From Capitella teleta (Eukaryota; Annelida; Polychaeta; Capitellidae), in the NCBI GenBank assembly GCA_000328365.1, contig KB295454.1:98345-162344 (forward strand): DNA of 64,000 bases, given 5' to 3'. A program made the translations under genes and the position numbers. The notes beneath the pieces were generated by a model, which ran no database searches, had not been told where the DNA came from, and saw nothing but the letters and a program-made list of their open reading frames with translations. Positions 41,801 to 52,511 of the stretch are shown here, piece after piece. How positions within the stretch are numbered: position 1 is the first letter of the stretch; the number at the start of each line of letters is the position of its first letter.

Positions 41801-44800
41801 TCCAGAGTCTATTTGATCCAAAAAATCCACGTACTGGTACTCTTCAATGTTTAGAACCAACTGCAGTCCAAGATCAGCCCCTGTTGTCATACGAAGTAAG
41901 GTTTTAACGACTAAAATGGAATATTTAATGGTCACCTGTTCGTTTTGTTCGGATCACATTATGCTCTTGTCCATTGTAGGTGTAGCAATAACCAGCATCA
42001 GTAGGTTGGGGCTCAAAATCATCACAGTTATCAGCAAGACCATTCCACTTGCAACTGGAACAAGGATTTGTGGAATTGTTTTCTTCATATACCCTAAGTA
42101 AATCTTACCTGTACAGCATATCATCTAATTTATGAGCAAGTTTCTCACTGATTTCAGCCATGGGGATGTCTGCATATAGGCTTATAATTATGAATGAAAG
42201 TTTGCATTGAATACTTACCCATTTCAAGTTTGTTCAGTTGCTCATAATAATTTAATTCAGGACCAAGATTAACACTTTCAGGCAGCTGGGGAGGCGGTGT
42301 CGTAGTTGGTAAATCAGTTGTAAAACCAGTTGATCCACCTGTTGATGTCGGGTTTACCGAAGTAGTATTGGCGGAGTTGACATCTGAAAAGAGCTTATGA
42401 CCAAGTTAATATAATGCTAATCCTACAACTCACCAGTTGGGTTTACACATGCCGATGTTGTAACCCTGAGATCACCTAACCAAAGCATGCCATATTCACT
42501 TGATTCACTAGAAGTCAATTTCGGAAAGAAAACGAAAAGAACGCTGTAAACACCAGCCGGCAATGCTGCTTCGATCTCGGCCCACGTGGCATCTGGGTTC
42601 AAGTCCACGTGTAAAAGCAAATCCGGTCCTGAATCTCGCAAGGCAAACAAGGTCAAGTCTCCGAGCAAACCCAAATTATTTGATATCAACATGGTATCCA
42701 CGATGAGACATCCAGGTGAGAAATTGACCTTTGGGGTCATGATCCGCGCTGTTCTTCTCTCGGATGATGTAAACACGGTATTCATTACATAATCTGCAAA
42801 AAGGCAACATTAGGATAGGTTTGTGACATGATTATACATCATACCATGTTTAGGATTGTCAACTGGTGCCTCAACACACTCATTAGTGGTATTGCTAGTT
42901 CCATTGCTAGTACCATTAGATGCATATGTACTGCTACACCCCAATCCCAGTCTCAAGTTATAGAGTTGATCTGATTGAATAATATAGCAATGGGTTGTTG
43001 CAAGTTACCATTTGCAGTGTATATCTCACATAATCCTTTGCTTTCCGCTCTTGTCCATGCCACTTGAGACTCTGATACGTCCAAGTAGTTGCATTGGGTG
43101 ACGTCATCGAACTTGCAAGAAATGTCTGTCACACTGGATGCTGCATGAATCAATTCAGATCAGTAAGAAATCAGCAAGTATTGACACCTTGTTTATAAAA
43201 GAAGACTTGCCTTGTACAATGCATGGACCTGGAGAAGTTTTGACCTCTTTGACTGCCACGGCAAGTGTTTGAATCAACGCAGTTTTGTCAGAAATGTGGG
43301 CAGTGAAGGTGAGTGCACTGAGTGAAGAACCCGATGCATTGAACCTGAGTGTCTGCCATGTCCGACCAAATCCAAAAGGATAGCTAAAACATCTGCATAT
43401 CAGCAGAGACTATAGTTTCAATTTCAATCTTCACCTCTTCAGTGTTTCAATCGACTGTTTGTATTCTCGTTTCTCGATGGATAGTTCTGTAGCACTATAA
43501 AGAGTTGCTTCGACACAGTGGATCCCGTTCAAGGTCACAATGGGAGAAACCAAAGTCGTGGTGCGCACATCCTTCAGCGTAGAACCACTAAGCCCACCCA
43601 ACAGTCCATAATCTGAGAAAGTAAGTGATTAATTGCAATACGTGGGGTGCTTTGTTGAATAAAGGATTACATCAGCTTGTGTCCAATAAAATAGTTTGCG
43701 TATATGTGAGAATCCACAGCAAAACAGATCAAATGATGAAATTTGACATGCATGTTTTCCTCATCTTGATGTCTATTATATGCAATGTTCATAGAGATTG
43801 AGTTTTAGCAAAAAAGTAACAATGTACTACAATAATCCTAATGGACACCAGTTTCCAGGCTGTAAAACATGAACAATCACCCGCGAGTTTGTCTTGCATT
43901 ACGAGAGATATGGGTCGTATCATGGGTTCACGACCCCAGGCTCAACCTATCAATGAGCCAGCCTGTATCAGCTCGTTCATTTACATCTATTTTAGGTCAA
44001 ACTACAAGTCATATTCATGACATAGTGGTTCTATTTTAAGCTTTCTGATTCTTTCATTTTATTTAATACGCGACATCGGACTGCATTATAAGATAGTTTC
44101 CTTGCAGATCTTCTCATTGATATATAAAATGGCGGGTTTCGCCGAAAAACTACTGGCGATCTGGGGAGGTCAAAAACCGTGATAATCGGCCATTGTTTCG
44201 AACTTTTTTTTTCTATAATGCCTTGGGGGCGCTCTTGAGAGTATCTTATTTAAGACACTTAGACCTTAAGTCATACCTTATACTTCGGGATATGGTACAC
44301 GGATGATTTATGAAGGTTCTGAGCCCAAAACCTGAAAACCACTTATAATCACCCCACGTGATGTTTTTCGCTCATAGCTCGCTTGCGCAATTTGCAACTT
44401 GTGACAGGTTTTGTCGTGGACGCTCATTTATTCATAATCATATGACTTGACTATTGGGTGACTCCACAATTGATAATATTACTATTATCTACATGCAGTA
44501 GCCAAACTACTCATTCAACCCAAGCCACTTATAATAATATCAATATAATATATAAATTGGTATAAATAGAGCAAACCAATGAAATAGAATGACGAAGGAA
44601 TTGCCTTTTATCAATTGTACTTGCTAATACTATGATGTAGTATACTTTGAATTCACCAGTACATCTGTCTTTAGAATCGTCCGTGTAGTGAATGAAATTT
44701 CAACATTTTGGTATAATAAGATTATCCCCGTGTTACCATAGTATGCACATATATGCGCAATGGTTTTACGATGTAGTTCATTGTTGCGGAATTTGTTTCG

Positions 44801-47800
44801 TTTAGAAAAAAAATATGATGATATGATTATCCCTCTCGTGAAATGGTCGACTACGAATATTAATTATTACCAGTAAACCAACTCAAATTGCCTTTAGTAG
44901 GTCCACAACCACTCGGATTCATCTCTTATCGACTTCTATCACATTTATCCCGATTATATTTATCAATAAAATAATATAAGCGGCGTAATTCGTTCCGTTA
45001 GCATAAAGTTATAATAGTTTGTGAATCTCTTACCAGTGTGTGTGACTTGTGGAGTAATTTTGAAAGAGATATGAAACCCTGTGTACTGGAGTGAAATATC
45101 CGTTCCAAATCGCATGACCAACATCTCGGTGATAAAGAGGTAGCGTTCATCGGTATGACGGCCAGACAATACCACCTTATCATCCAAAACCCCACCGTTT
45201 TCAGCAAAGACCTGAAAAGAAGGAACACTTACTTAACACGACATACTTTACGACATAATCCTACTCTCAGCTTGTCGCAACAACTTTCTGTATCAAAATG
45301 CACGAGCGTGATTTCAATTGACGAACCTGGCCTGCCAACTATAATATACTCTGCCTGGTAGTTGTTTTTATAACTTGACGGGTAGTTCACTGATGTGATA
45401 TTTCCTTCATCTTGTAACCATAGTACTACAATTAAACGGGTAGTTTGACAAAACATATCAATTACACATTACACTCACAGGAGTCTGTCGTTACCAGATC
45501 ATTCAACTTGAAATAAGTTTCAAGATATATGCTTGGGATTCTCTGCCATCGGAACACCGTAGATTCAGATTCTTCCGAGTAAGTGCAATCACCCTCATTG
45601 AAATTGCAATCAAACTTAGTGGCAATGTATGCTGGATGGAATAGTGTTGATCAAGTAAGAGAGATATATCATATTATTTAGCATCTCACCCTCAGCATAC
45701 GTTTGATTTTCAACCGGTGATGAAGATAACTGTACATCCCCGATCGCTATGTTTTCAGACAATGCTTGTCCGTTGTTAGCAGAGAAGACAATCTGGTATT
45801 CTCCCGCAGGCGCTCGCGCATAATAAGTATTCCAGTAGTAGTCATTAGGAACACTGAATAGGTGTATTCTTTTGATTCCATAGAAGCTCAAGTCCACTGA
45901 GAGTGATGCCGTGGCGTCGTTATTGTCTGGGTTGTAGTAGGCATCGAAACGTATGGTTTGTTCCGTTGTGACGTTGATGATTTTGCTGGTCAGAAGAGAC
46001 CCATCTCCAGGGAGTCCGTCGTTGGATTTCAGTAGCATCATGTATCCAGGTCCTGTTGTGTAAATGTTAGTATTGTTATACCTCAAATGTCAACCAAAGT
46101 GAAAATTGAAATATCGGGCCTTTGTTCGGGCACATGACACATAATAATTAGTTGGTCTTTGTTTGAGCGATTTGCGACACCAAAAGTTTATTTAATGAAA
46201 TGAAAACAAAGCCAGTGTGCTATCCTACTCCCTTGGGTTTTGAGCGGGGTCTCATGATGTCATAAAACCCCATCCTAAACCTTAGGGTACTAAAATTACT
46301 AATGGTGTTCTCACAATTCCGTTTAATGTTGAACAAATCCATTCTTGCAACGAAACTTGATTAGGTCGGTAATCATAACATATAAATGTAATAATCAAAA
46401 AGCTATAATAGGTCAGTTGGGAACGGGGTGAGTTTACCTCAGTGATAGCCGACAACTTAGTGCACATAAATTGGCAAAAATGCTCAATTATTTGTGTTTT
46501 TATTTGAGTTAGAATTAACTGAATTATTCAATTCAAATGTCTTGTGAAAAGTTATTAACCCTATAACTCAAGATATTAATAATACATCCTCAATATCCGG
46601 TGCGATACATCCGAATCATTTGCGTTGATCTGTTACCATAGCCATCTATTTTGGCGCGGGTTGCTTTGCAGAATTCCCGAGGTCTTGCGACGTCAGCACC
46701 ACTAGCGCCAGCTTTATGAACCAAAGCAGTTTGGCGGGAGAATTATAACCACTGAATATGCGTTGTTCGTGTCGTAAAAGCCATGTAAATGATATCAGGT
46801 AGTTATTATTTTGCGCTGGAAGGATTAATCATAATTACATTATAATCAATATAATCAATTGCCAAAATGAAATCAAGCCCTCAAAGTACCTTCTGGTACA
46901 ATCACTATTCATGGATAAGCACCAATTTCTATCACTTGAACTGACGAACAACATAGAGGCATATATTCCTATATCGTACCATGAAATGCACCATGAGTAG
47001 ATCCCAAAATAATTGCGATTATAAAAATAAATGATCCAAACGAGGGGGCACCGAGTAGGTCAGTCGGTTTGACTGGCTGACTGCAATCTTATGTCGACCG
47101 CGGAGATCGAGGTTCCGAGTTCGAGAGTCGGTCGGGCCTCGGGGGTTATGATTGTGAACTATAATTGTAATTCGTTATGTTTATAATCCTTCGGTGACTC
47201 TGCAGTGCTGTCAAGCTGCGTAACAAGGACGAGCGTTGTGTCTATGGTAGTGTGCAGGACCCTTGCCCTTGGGATTTATCGATAAGAGTAGGGGGAAACC
47301 CCAATCCCGGGCGTGTCGCCCAAATGAGTTGGGTGGAGGCGTAAAACCCCATCATGCCTCATGCCTCGTGAAGTAATACAGTCTCATTTTTGACCCCGAC
47401 GATGTAATTAGTATTAGAAATGTATTGTTTATTACCAGCGCTGCTCTAAAGATAACCAAGTACACCTAATTTTTGTCATAATCATAGTGCCATTATGACA
47501 ACCCAGTCGAGAAAAAAAGTATATCCTTTCAATATGGTCCTTTGCAGAAGTATATTACTCAAAGTACAATACCGACTTTAATTTTATCTTCTGTCTCCCA
47601 GGTTACTTAAATGAGAGGAGAACCATTGCGCGGTCATGGCAGGTATTTATCAAATAGGTCCTGACTCATCAAATATAACGGGCACCAACATTCACCCCTC
47701 ATATCACGGATCACTGACATTAATAGTATGCCTCCCAGAAGAAGCTACTCACAGACAATTCATCAACAGTGCTTCTTGGTCATCTACAATCCTGGTGCAG

Positions 47801-50800
47801 CATATCATAGGTGGGTGAGACTTTTCTTTTAATTGTACCATTGAATATTATACATTTTGATGTTGCAATAATAAAATGTACACCCATGATAAGTATTTTA
47901 TGACACATACCTTCAGAGCCATAGTCGGGAGCAATTGACTCATAGTCACCCTGCACCCGAAGCCACTCAAAAGTGTCAACGGCCTGGACCTTGTATCCAC
48001 ACATAAAATCGTTCTTGAACTCACATGTGGCCTTGCTAATAGATGCTGAAATCAAACATTAGAGATTAAAGACAATTAAGACACGTACACGAAACCTACC
48101 ACAGACGTGAGCTTCGTCGCTGGAGTCTCCACAATCGTCGACTCCATTGCACGTCAGAGATTTGGACAGACAAAATCCATTGTCACACGTGAATTGCGAG
48201 TCAGAACACGCTGCAATGAATACAATCGACAACATGTTCTCGTCTTGCTCCGGTTCATAAACGTTCACTTACGACAGTAAGGTATAGCGCAGGGTTCTAG
48301 GTAGTCTCCATACAAATAAAAGTCCAAGGATGTGGCGCACGATGGGAAAACTTCTGCGTTTGCAATCGAGCGGCAGTAGTTTTCAGCGTCATTCCACGTC
48401 CGATCAGGAATGTTATCGGGCGATAAATTCAACCAGCCGACGAAATCACTCCATCTGACGCAGGTTTGACCTGACGCCGTTTTGCTTTCTTTGCCAAGAT
48501 AACCAAGACCAAGCCTCGTGGATATACACGGCTCTGCAGAGAAAGAAAAATGAAGGTGATGCTAGGAAATATGTGACATTTATAACCTTGGAACAAATGA
48601 CATTGCTTCACTTCGATGTCATCCAGAGCTGCTCCACTACTGCCATACCCACCTCGCTTGCCTTCAATCATGATCATGTTGATGCCCTCTGGAAGCTCTG
48701 CCTTGTAGTAGTGCCACAGCACCTCTGAGTTGCGGTAGGTAGTAGTATACTCAATGGTGCTTATGGTGTTTTCAACTTTGTCTTCTTGGATGGAAAATAG
48801 ACGTATTTTTGTCTGATCATATCCCATGAAAGCATAAGCAAATCCCATGCAGAGTCCAGTTGTGTTGTAATAATCTGCGTACATCCTTGCGGTGTAATTC
48901 GGCCGATTTGCAGTCTCCAGGAGATGAGTGTACGAACCACTACCTAAATAAGTATACGCTAGTATGTTATAAAAAAAGTACCGGTTATGAATGTGTTAGT
49001 TTTCGTCACATTGGCTGACTGATTGACCTAATTTACCTTGATCTTATATAACAATTTAGCAAATGCGGAACTGTTAATCAACGAGAGGAAGCCTTATGTA
49101 TAATTTAGTAGATTTTCAATCGTCATAAGCATATTAAAGACTAATCTTTAAACGGTCCTCCAGACCACCTGTCGGTAGAGCACGATCCATCCCTATAATA
49201 ACACGCACAAACCAGACTTCTTCTGTGCGCAAGATTTGCTCCTTATTACGCAAATTACGCCAATGGCTGAGTGCAGTTGCACTTATAAAGATCTTGGAAA
49301 TTTGGCACAAATTTGTTGAGTTTAATATGAAATGCATGACAGAATCTCTTTTTGAATATTGGTTTGCATTCGTAATCGTAAGAATTATTATTGATTTAAA
49401 TGCAGGGTTATGGCGTTTCCGCCAATTCCTACGTGGGTTTAGACACAAGAGATGACTTTCAGTTTACAAAAGGCCGATGTAGCCAGCTGTGATTAAGAAT
49501 CTCACAGCTGACGAGCCGGCTGCACATTGGGTTATTCATTATTTCGCTACGGTATTATATAAAAAATGCCCAGAGTATGATTTATTGAGCGTAGATTAGC
49601 TCAGCACAAAATTTGTGTTAGCTCAGATTTAATGATAGGGATAACCACTGAACCTGCACTGAGCGCCATGCAACATGAACATAGTTATGCAAGAAAATTT
49701 GAAAATGACAAACATCCTGTGCTGGAAGAACTACAAAACTCAAACTATAATATGACAACATGCAATAACAGAAGAGACGTGCTACAAAGACGTCATTTAT
49801 CCTATTTTGATACGATAGTATAGTTTATAATTATGATATATAAATGATCTAGAAATCTCGAAGCAAAGATGCTGGCTCTACGATTGCCGATTCGATTGCC
49901 ATAGACACCGAGGTGCGCTATGATAAAGAAAATCGCGAATTTGAGGGAGCCGACGATACGTGGCTTTATTTGTTAATGGCGCGAATTTCTTGCCTCAATA
50001 ATTCATAAAAAGGAAACAAGATGCAATGAGTAAATTATTTATGCATTTGTTTAGTATTATTAAATTGCGTTATATTTTGTTTCTTTGTGAATTTTGCTGC
50101 ATGTTGCACACTAATCAAACCGTAGTCATACTAAGTGGACAGGATTAAACCCGAGGTAGTTGAACCAATATGCTTGAAATCGCATAAACTGTTTCTCTTG
50201 GTGATCCGCTTAAACCTGGTTAAACCGACTGAAACTACGTTCATTATATCGGTTTAGTAGAATAGGGTTTACTTCGACAAGTAGCAAAGAAGGTTTAGCA
50301 GGAAGTCCAACTTCTTTTTCGCTGAACGTCGGGTCAGCAAGTGCAGCCCTCCCCCGCCCCCTGTTGGGCTGACTCTTAAAGCCTCTTTTCAAGTAGTCAA
50401 CAGTGAAAGAAACAAATGATATAAAACTAAGAATTTTGAGAAGAAAACAAATGCATGAATTTCATAACAACTGACCATGTATCTATCGTTTTTACTTTGA
50501 GATTACAATATCGCATATTTCATAAATAAACCCATCCAATCGTACAGAAATATAATAATTATCATTAGAGCAGTCTGCAACATAGTTCAGTCACACTTTT
50601 ACTGTAATTGCACGCTGTCAAATTTCAATTTTGTATCTAATACCCTAGCATCGGTATGGGAGGTCGGTTTTATTTTTCTTTTCTTTTTTTTTCTTTTTTT
50701 TTTTTTCTTTTTTTTTGCTTCGTTTAACGTGGGTCCGGGCTGAAGTTTTAGCTTAGCTTTACAAGTTTTTAAATCGAGCTTAATTAGGTTCCTGAATGTG

Positions 50801-52511
50801 CATCCAACATACCGGAACTGAGGGTATTGTCTTTGCTGGGGTTGGATGCCTCTTGGCTCAGAACTACTGTCCAGGTATCGTTAGCCGTCTGGTCATCCTT
50901 CAGAGGACAATCTGTATTGCTGTCGTAATTGCACAGAAGTTTCAGTTGTGCTGCAAGAATCATCATAAAGAGCATAAATTTACCCAGCATAAATATCACA
51001 TTAAACATCCTTTACCTGCACAACGTCGTCTGCGGAAGAATTCGAAATCATCATACGCTGTGTCATTGCAAGGTAACCCCGGAAGGGAGCCACTGTACGA
51101 TGATAGGACGCATTCCCTGGCACTTGTGATGTACAGCACGCTACTACAGGCTGAACTGTAGATGTCGCTACAGAGATTCTGGCAAACCGCTCGAGTTGTT
51201 TCTTTGATCACCCATGCCCAAGATCCTCGCACTGTCGATATCGGAGTTCGGCTGTAGGCCTCCAAGTCAGGGATTCCACAAATCCCTTTGTGAAGAGAAT
51301 ATCGCTCCTCACATTCGCCTAAATGATATTTATATTTAGATCAGTATTTTGAAGAATAGCACTAACCAGTGGAGGTTTCGGTTTTGTTTCCAACATTAGA
51401 GGAATATTCCGAGGGATAGACGTCCACGAACAAGTCATACAATCCATTCTCCTGAAGCTTAGTCAGCCTATGAGACAGTCATCCAATGAATCACTACTAT
51501 ATAGTGTACTAAGCCTATATACATGCCTGTATTTATTCGAATTGCATATAGTGACCGCGGGGAACATTAAACTCTCGTTATATGTGACTTCAACATTCAC
51601 AGCTTTTGGATGAGATTGAAGCTTTTCTACTTTCTCAACAACCAGGTACAGAAAAAGAGCTACTGCACCCAGCAATACAAACGCCCAAATGGCTCTGCAA
51701 AAAAGAAAAAAATATTATTGAGTTAAGATTAAACAAAACAAAAACACTTAGGCATCTTTCTAGTGGCATACATGTTTACATAATTATTCATTATCAGCAA
51801 TCCAAGATAATTGATCACAGTTTCCTATAGTTCTGTGTTTGCAAATGTGTCATCCTCGTTTGAGCTTAACAGCTCCTGACATTAGTCACGCCGTAACTCA
51901 GTAAAAGTCACTAATTTACCGGTACCATAACCATCTCACCTCACTGATGATAGAACTCCACAAATAAGCATGCAATACTAATAAATCAGATGTTAAATGG
52001 TTGCATCATATTTCGTTGATATTGATTACATAGTTAATCTCAGTCGTTCTGCCCAAGTGATGTCCGCTAAGCAAAGATTACTAATAAGAGAATAGAGAGT
52101 AGAGAGAGAGAATAGAGAATAGAGAATAGAGAATAGAGAGAGAGAATAAGAGAATGCTCTGGTAATATATTTAATTGCCCTTTTCAGTTGCTTGCCTATT
52201 TTAATATTCTGTGTCAGGTAATACTTATTTGGTATGTTTTGGCGCAGGTCCGCGCAAAGTGAAAAAAAAAGTTCAAATTATCTCCTCCGCCGGTAATGTG
52301 ATTATGGCAAAAAAACATTAATTTGTATCTAACCTGCGCACAATGTGTCCACTTGAAAGTGTTGTGTATCTCAGACCATGTAGGGTGGTCTCCTGTGTGT
52401 AATCGTAAACAAGAGAACTCCAGGATTGCTTTTTGTCTGTGGATTAGATAGCAAAATAGCAGAATTGATATATATATATATATTATCGTTATTGATGGAT
52501 ATACCGTGCAT
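38524..52511 (-). CDS. Giant modular DEG/ENaC-family ion channel subunit (30 exons, about 2003 aa)
   Basis: Predicted plasma-membrane cation channel subunit with two membrane helices and a very large ectodomain. Exons: 52505-52511, 52334-52436, 51527-51694, 51367-51467, 51016-51318, 50813-50950, 48587-48943, 48273-48533, 48100-48210, 47911-48045, 45690-46052, 45479-45631, 45265-45425, 45034-45211, 43435-43612, 43211-43383, 43030-43140, 42845-42970, 42434-42793, 42219-42383, 42109-42169, 41936-42054, 41795-41880, 41648-41746, 41406-41550, 41304-41360, 39960-41254, 39622-39884, 38721-38812, 38524-38666. Every junction keeps phase and the sum is 6012 nt including stop. Family hallmarks are the N-terminal His-Gly gating motif (residues 22-23), FPAVTICN after TM1, the GYCYTYN finger motif, and [11 protein letters not shown] in TM2. 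Usual members have 500-750 residues. The ATG is inferred: it lies 7 nt before the first donor, as in the duplicate at 59305. The frame upstream is open to about 52646 without another ATG, so a further 5' coding exon is possible. Ligand and ion selectivity are unknown. Confidence 0.93.
39622..41254 (-). other. Long knuckle-region extension, about 480 extra residues
   Basis: Exons 39960-41254 (1295 nt) and 39622-39884. The first 30 residues ([13 protein letters not shown]) are the normal last cysteine motif of the thumb. ASIC-type channels need only about 40 residues from there to the pre-TM2 strand, but here there are about 520. The extra part has few cysteines, no recognisable domain, and long stretches with heptad-like Leu/Ile/Lys/Glu composition, so it is probably largely helical. 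The segment [14 protein letters not shown] resembles the true pre-TM2 strand [14 protein letters not shown], hinting at a local duplication. Confidence 0.85.
41304..42169 (-). other. Canonical DEG/ENaC ectodomain block (six exons)
   Basis: Exons 42109-42169, 41936-42054, 41795-41880, 41648-41746, 41406-41550 and 41304-41360, residues about 1218-1407. Hallmarks in order: [63 protein letters not shown], then [11 protein letters not shown] and [10 protein letters not shown]. These correspond to finger end, beta-ball, palm and thumb of ASIC/ENaC. Introns here are 45-97 nt. Confidence 0.93.
42219..42383 (-). other. Ser/Thr/Pro-rich linker exon
   Basis: Residues about 1163-1218. The exon is rich in Thr, Ser, Pro and Gly ([11 protein letters not shown] is typical) and is probably O-glycosylated and extended. 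It ends [17 protein letters not shown], where the canonical channel finger region resumes. It appears to be the tether between the adhesive module cassette and the channel body. Confidence 0.8.
42434..43140 (-). other. MAM domain 4 (exons 43030-43140, 42845-42970, 42434-42793)
   Basis: Residues about 964-1163. The first exon has [14 protein letters not shown] and VAWTRAE. The second has a run of N-glycosylation sites ([13 protein letters not shown]) and PVDNPKHG, matching the acidic-His step before the central MAM strand. The third has [32 protein letters not shown] and MLWLGDLRV. The donor after the first exon is taken as GTGAGA at 43029 because the later GT would leave a 38-nt intron; the chosen intron is 59 nt. 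Confidence 0.82.
43211..45631 (-). other. MAM domain 3 interrupted by a CUB domain
   Basis: Exon 45479-45631 encodes the first half of a MAM domain ([20 protein letters not shown]). The next two exons (45265-45425 and 45034-45211) encode a CUB domain of 113 residues: [41 protein letters not shown]. Exons 43435-43612 and 43211-43383 then continue with a MAM second half ([20 protein letters not shown], ending SPGPC). The CUB pair is phase 1 at both outer ends and lies where a phase-1 intron splits MAM1 and MAM2. The CUB lacks the usual first cysteine. The intron 43141-43210 uses a GCAAGT donor. Confidence 0.82.
46649..46740 (+). promoter_or_regulatory. Promoter-like island inside the channel's MAM2 intron
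   Basis: A short GC-rich island in AT-rich intron DNA holds two E2F-type sites (TTTTGGCGCGGG at 46649, TTTGGCGGGAG at 46730) and a GACGTCA CRE-like site at 46689. Just downstream on the plus strand an ATG (46758) opens [13 protein letters not shown], which runs into a donor (CAG/GTAGTT) at 46799; a good acceptor lies at 47602. A nested antisense transcript is possible, but the spliced frame closes after three more codons, so it may be non-coding. Confidence 0.35.
47044..47368 (+). mobile_element. tRNA-derived SINE in the channel's MAM2 intron
   Basis: Second full-length member of the same SINE family as at 15863, with head, body (CGGTGACTCTGCAGTGCTG), GTAAAACCCCATCATGC 3' end and CATGCCT tail. 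It lies antisense to the channel gene in a long intron. Confidence 0.88.
48100..48210 (-). other. LDL receptor class A domain exon
   Basis: One 111-nt phase 1-1 exon, residues about 480-517. It has six cysteines, FTCDNGFCL, and the calcium-coordinating acidic cluster DDCGDSSDE. This is a textbook LDLa repeat, a calcium-stabilised ligand-binding module. All consensus calcium ligands appear present. Confidence 0.95.
48273..48533 (-). other. Divergent kringle domain exon
   Basis: One 261-nt phase 1-1 exon, residues about 393-480. Read in order it shows a first Cys, [20 protein letters not shown], then [17 protein letters not shown] and ending EPCAIPYC. This matches the kringle consensus C...Y.G....T.SG..C..W....NYCR...P.C....C..C, although the central loops are unusual. 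Kringles are disulfide-linked protein or lysine-binding modules of plasminogen, HGF and ROR receptors. I infer a ligand- or matrix-binding role. Confidence 0.8.
48587..50950 (-). other. MAM domain 1 (exons 50813-50950 and 48587-48943)
   Basis: Residues about 228-393. The first half begins [17 protein letters not shown] with the paired MAM cysteines and a DTW motif. The second half carries [29 protein letters not shown] and ends with [15 protein letters not shown], the diagnostic MAM C-terminus. A 1.87-kb phase-1 intron splits the domain in the middle. MAM domains mediate adhesion and homophilic association in meprins and receptor phosphatases. Confidence 0.9.
51016..51318 (-). other. PAN/apple-like domain exon of the giant channel
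   Basis: A single 303-nt exon, phase 1 at both ends, covers residues about 127-228. The cysteine spacing [20 protein letters not shown] followed by ARECVLSS and a final [12 protein letters not shown] is the pattern of PAN/apple modules, which bind proteins or carbohydrates in plasminogen, HGF and coagulation factors. It is the first module of the inserted cassette. The call rests on cysteine pattern and spacing. A divergent cysteine-rich domain of another fold cannot be excluded. Confidence 0.75.
51367..52511 (-). other. Channel N-terminus, TM1 and start of palm/finger (exons 1-4)
   Basis: The cytoplasmic N-terminus reads [15 protein letters not shown] and then ETTLHGLRY, with the invariant His-Gly pair that controls gating in DEG/ENaC channels. 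The third exon gives [19 protein letters not shown], which is TM1 (about residues 38-60), followed by [13 protein letters not shown], the standard post-TM1 strand. The fourth exon ([11 protein letters not shown]) matches the first finger helix of ASIC-type channels. The intron between the third and fourth exons must use a GC donor (GC at 51526-51525): the nearby GT donor would bring an immediate in-frame stop. The canonical fold then breaks off and does not resume until residue about 1200. Confidence 0.9.
52085..52155. repeat. GAGAATA microsatellite
   Basis: Short array of AGAGAATA units in the 639-nt intron between the channel's HG-motif exon and TM1 exon. Confidence 0.85.

Larger units (their letters stand above)
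45690..48045 (-). other. MAM domain 2 (exons 47911-48045 and 45690-46052)
   Basis: Residues about 517-683. The first half has [14 protein letters not shown] and FEWLRVQ. The second half has [38 protein letters not shown] and IAIGDVQLS. The last part lacks the closing cysteine seen in MAM1. A 1.86-kb intron with a SINE and a GC-rich, E2F-site-rich island lies between the halves. Confidence 0.87.

Noticed and set aside
42856-42946. Alternative acceptor at 42946 for the second MAM4 exon
   Set aside because: Puts the exon out of phase; the acceptor at 42971 keeps phase and gives a 59-nt intron.
49134-49448. 104-residue minus-strand frame in the MAM1 intron
   Set aside because: Interesting composition ([14 protein letters not shown]) but no family match; probably part of a decayed repeat.
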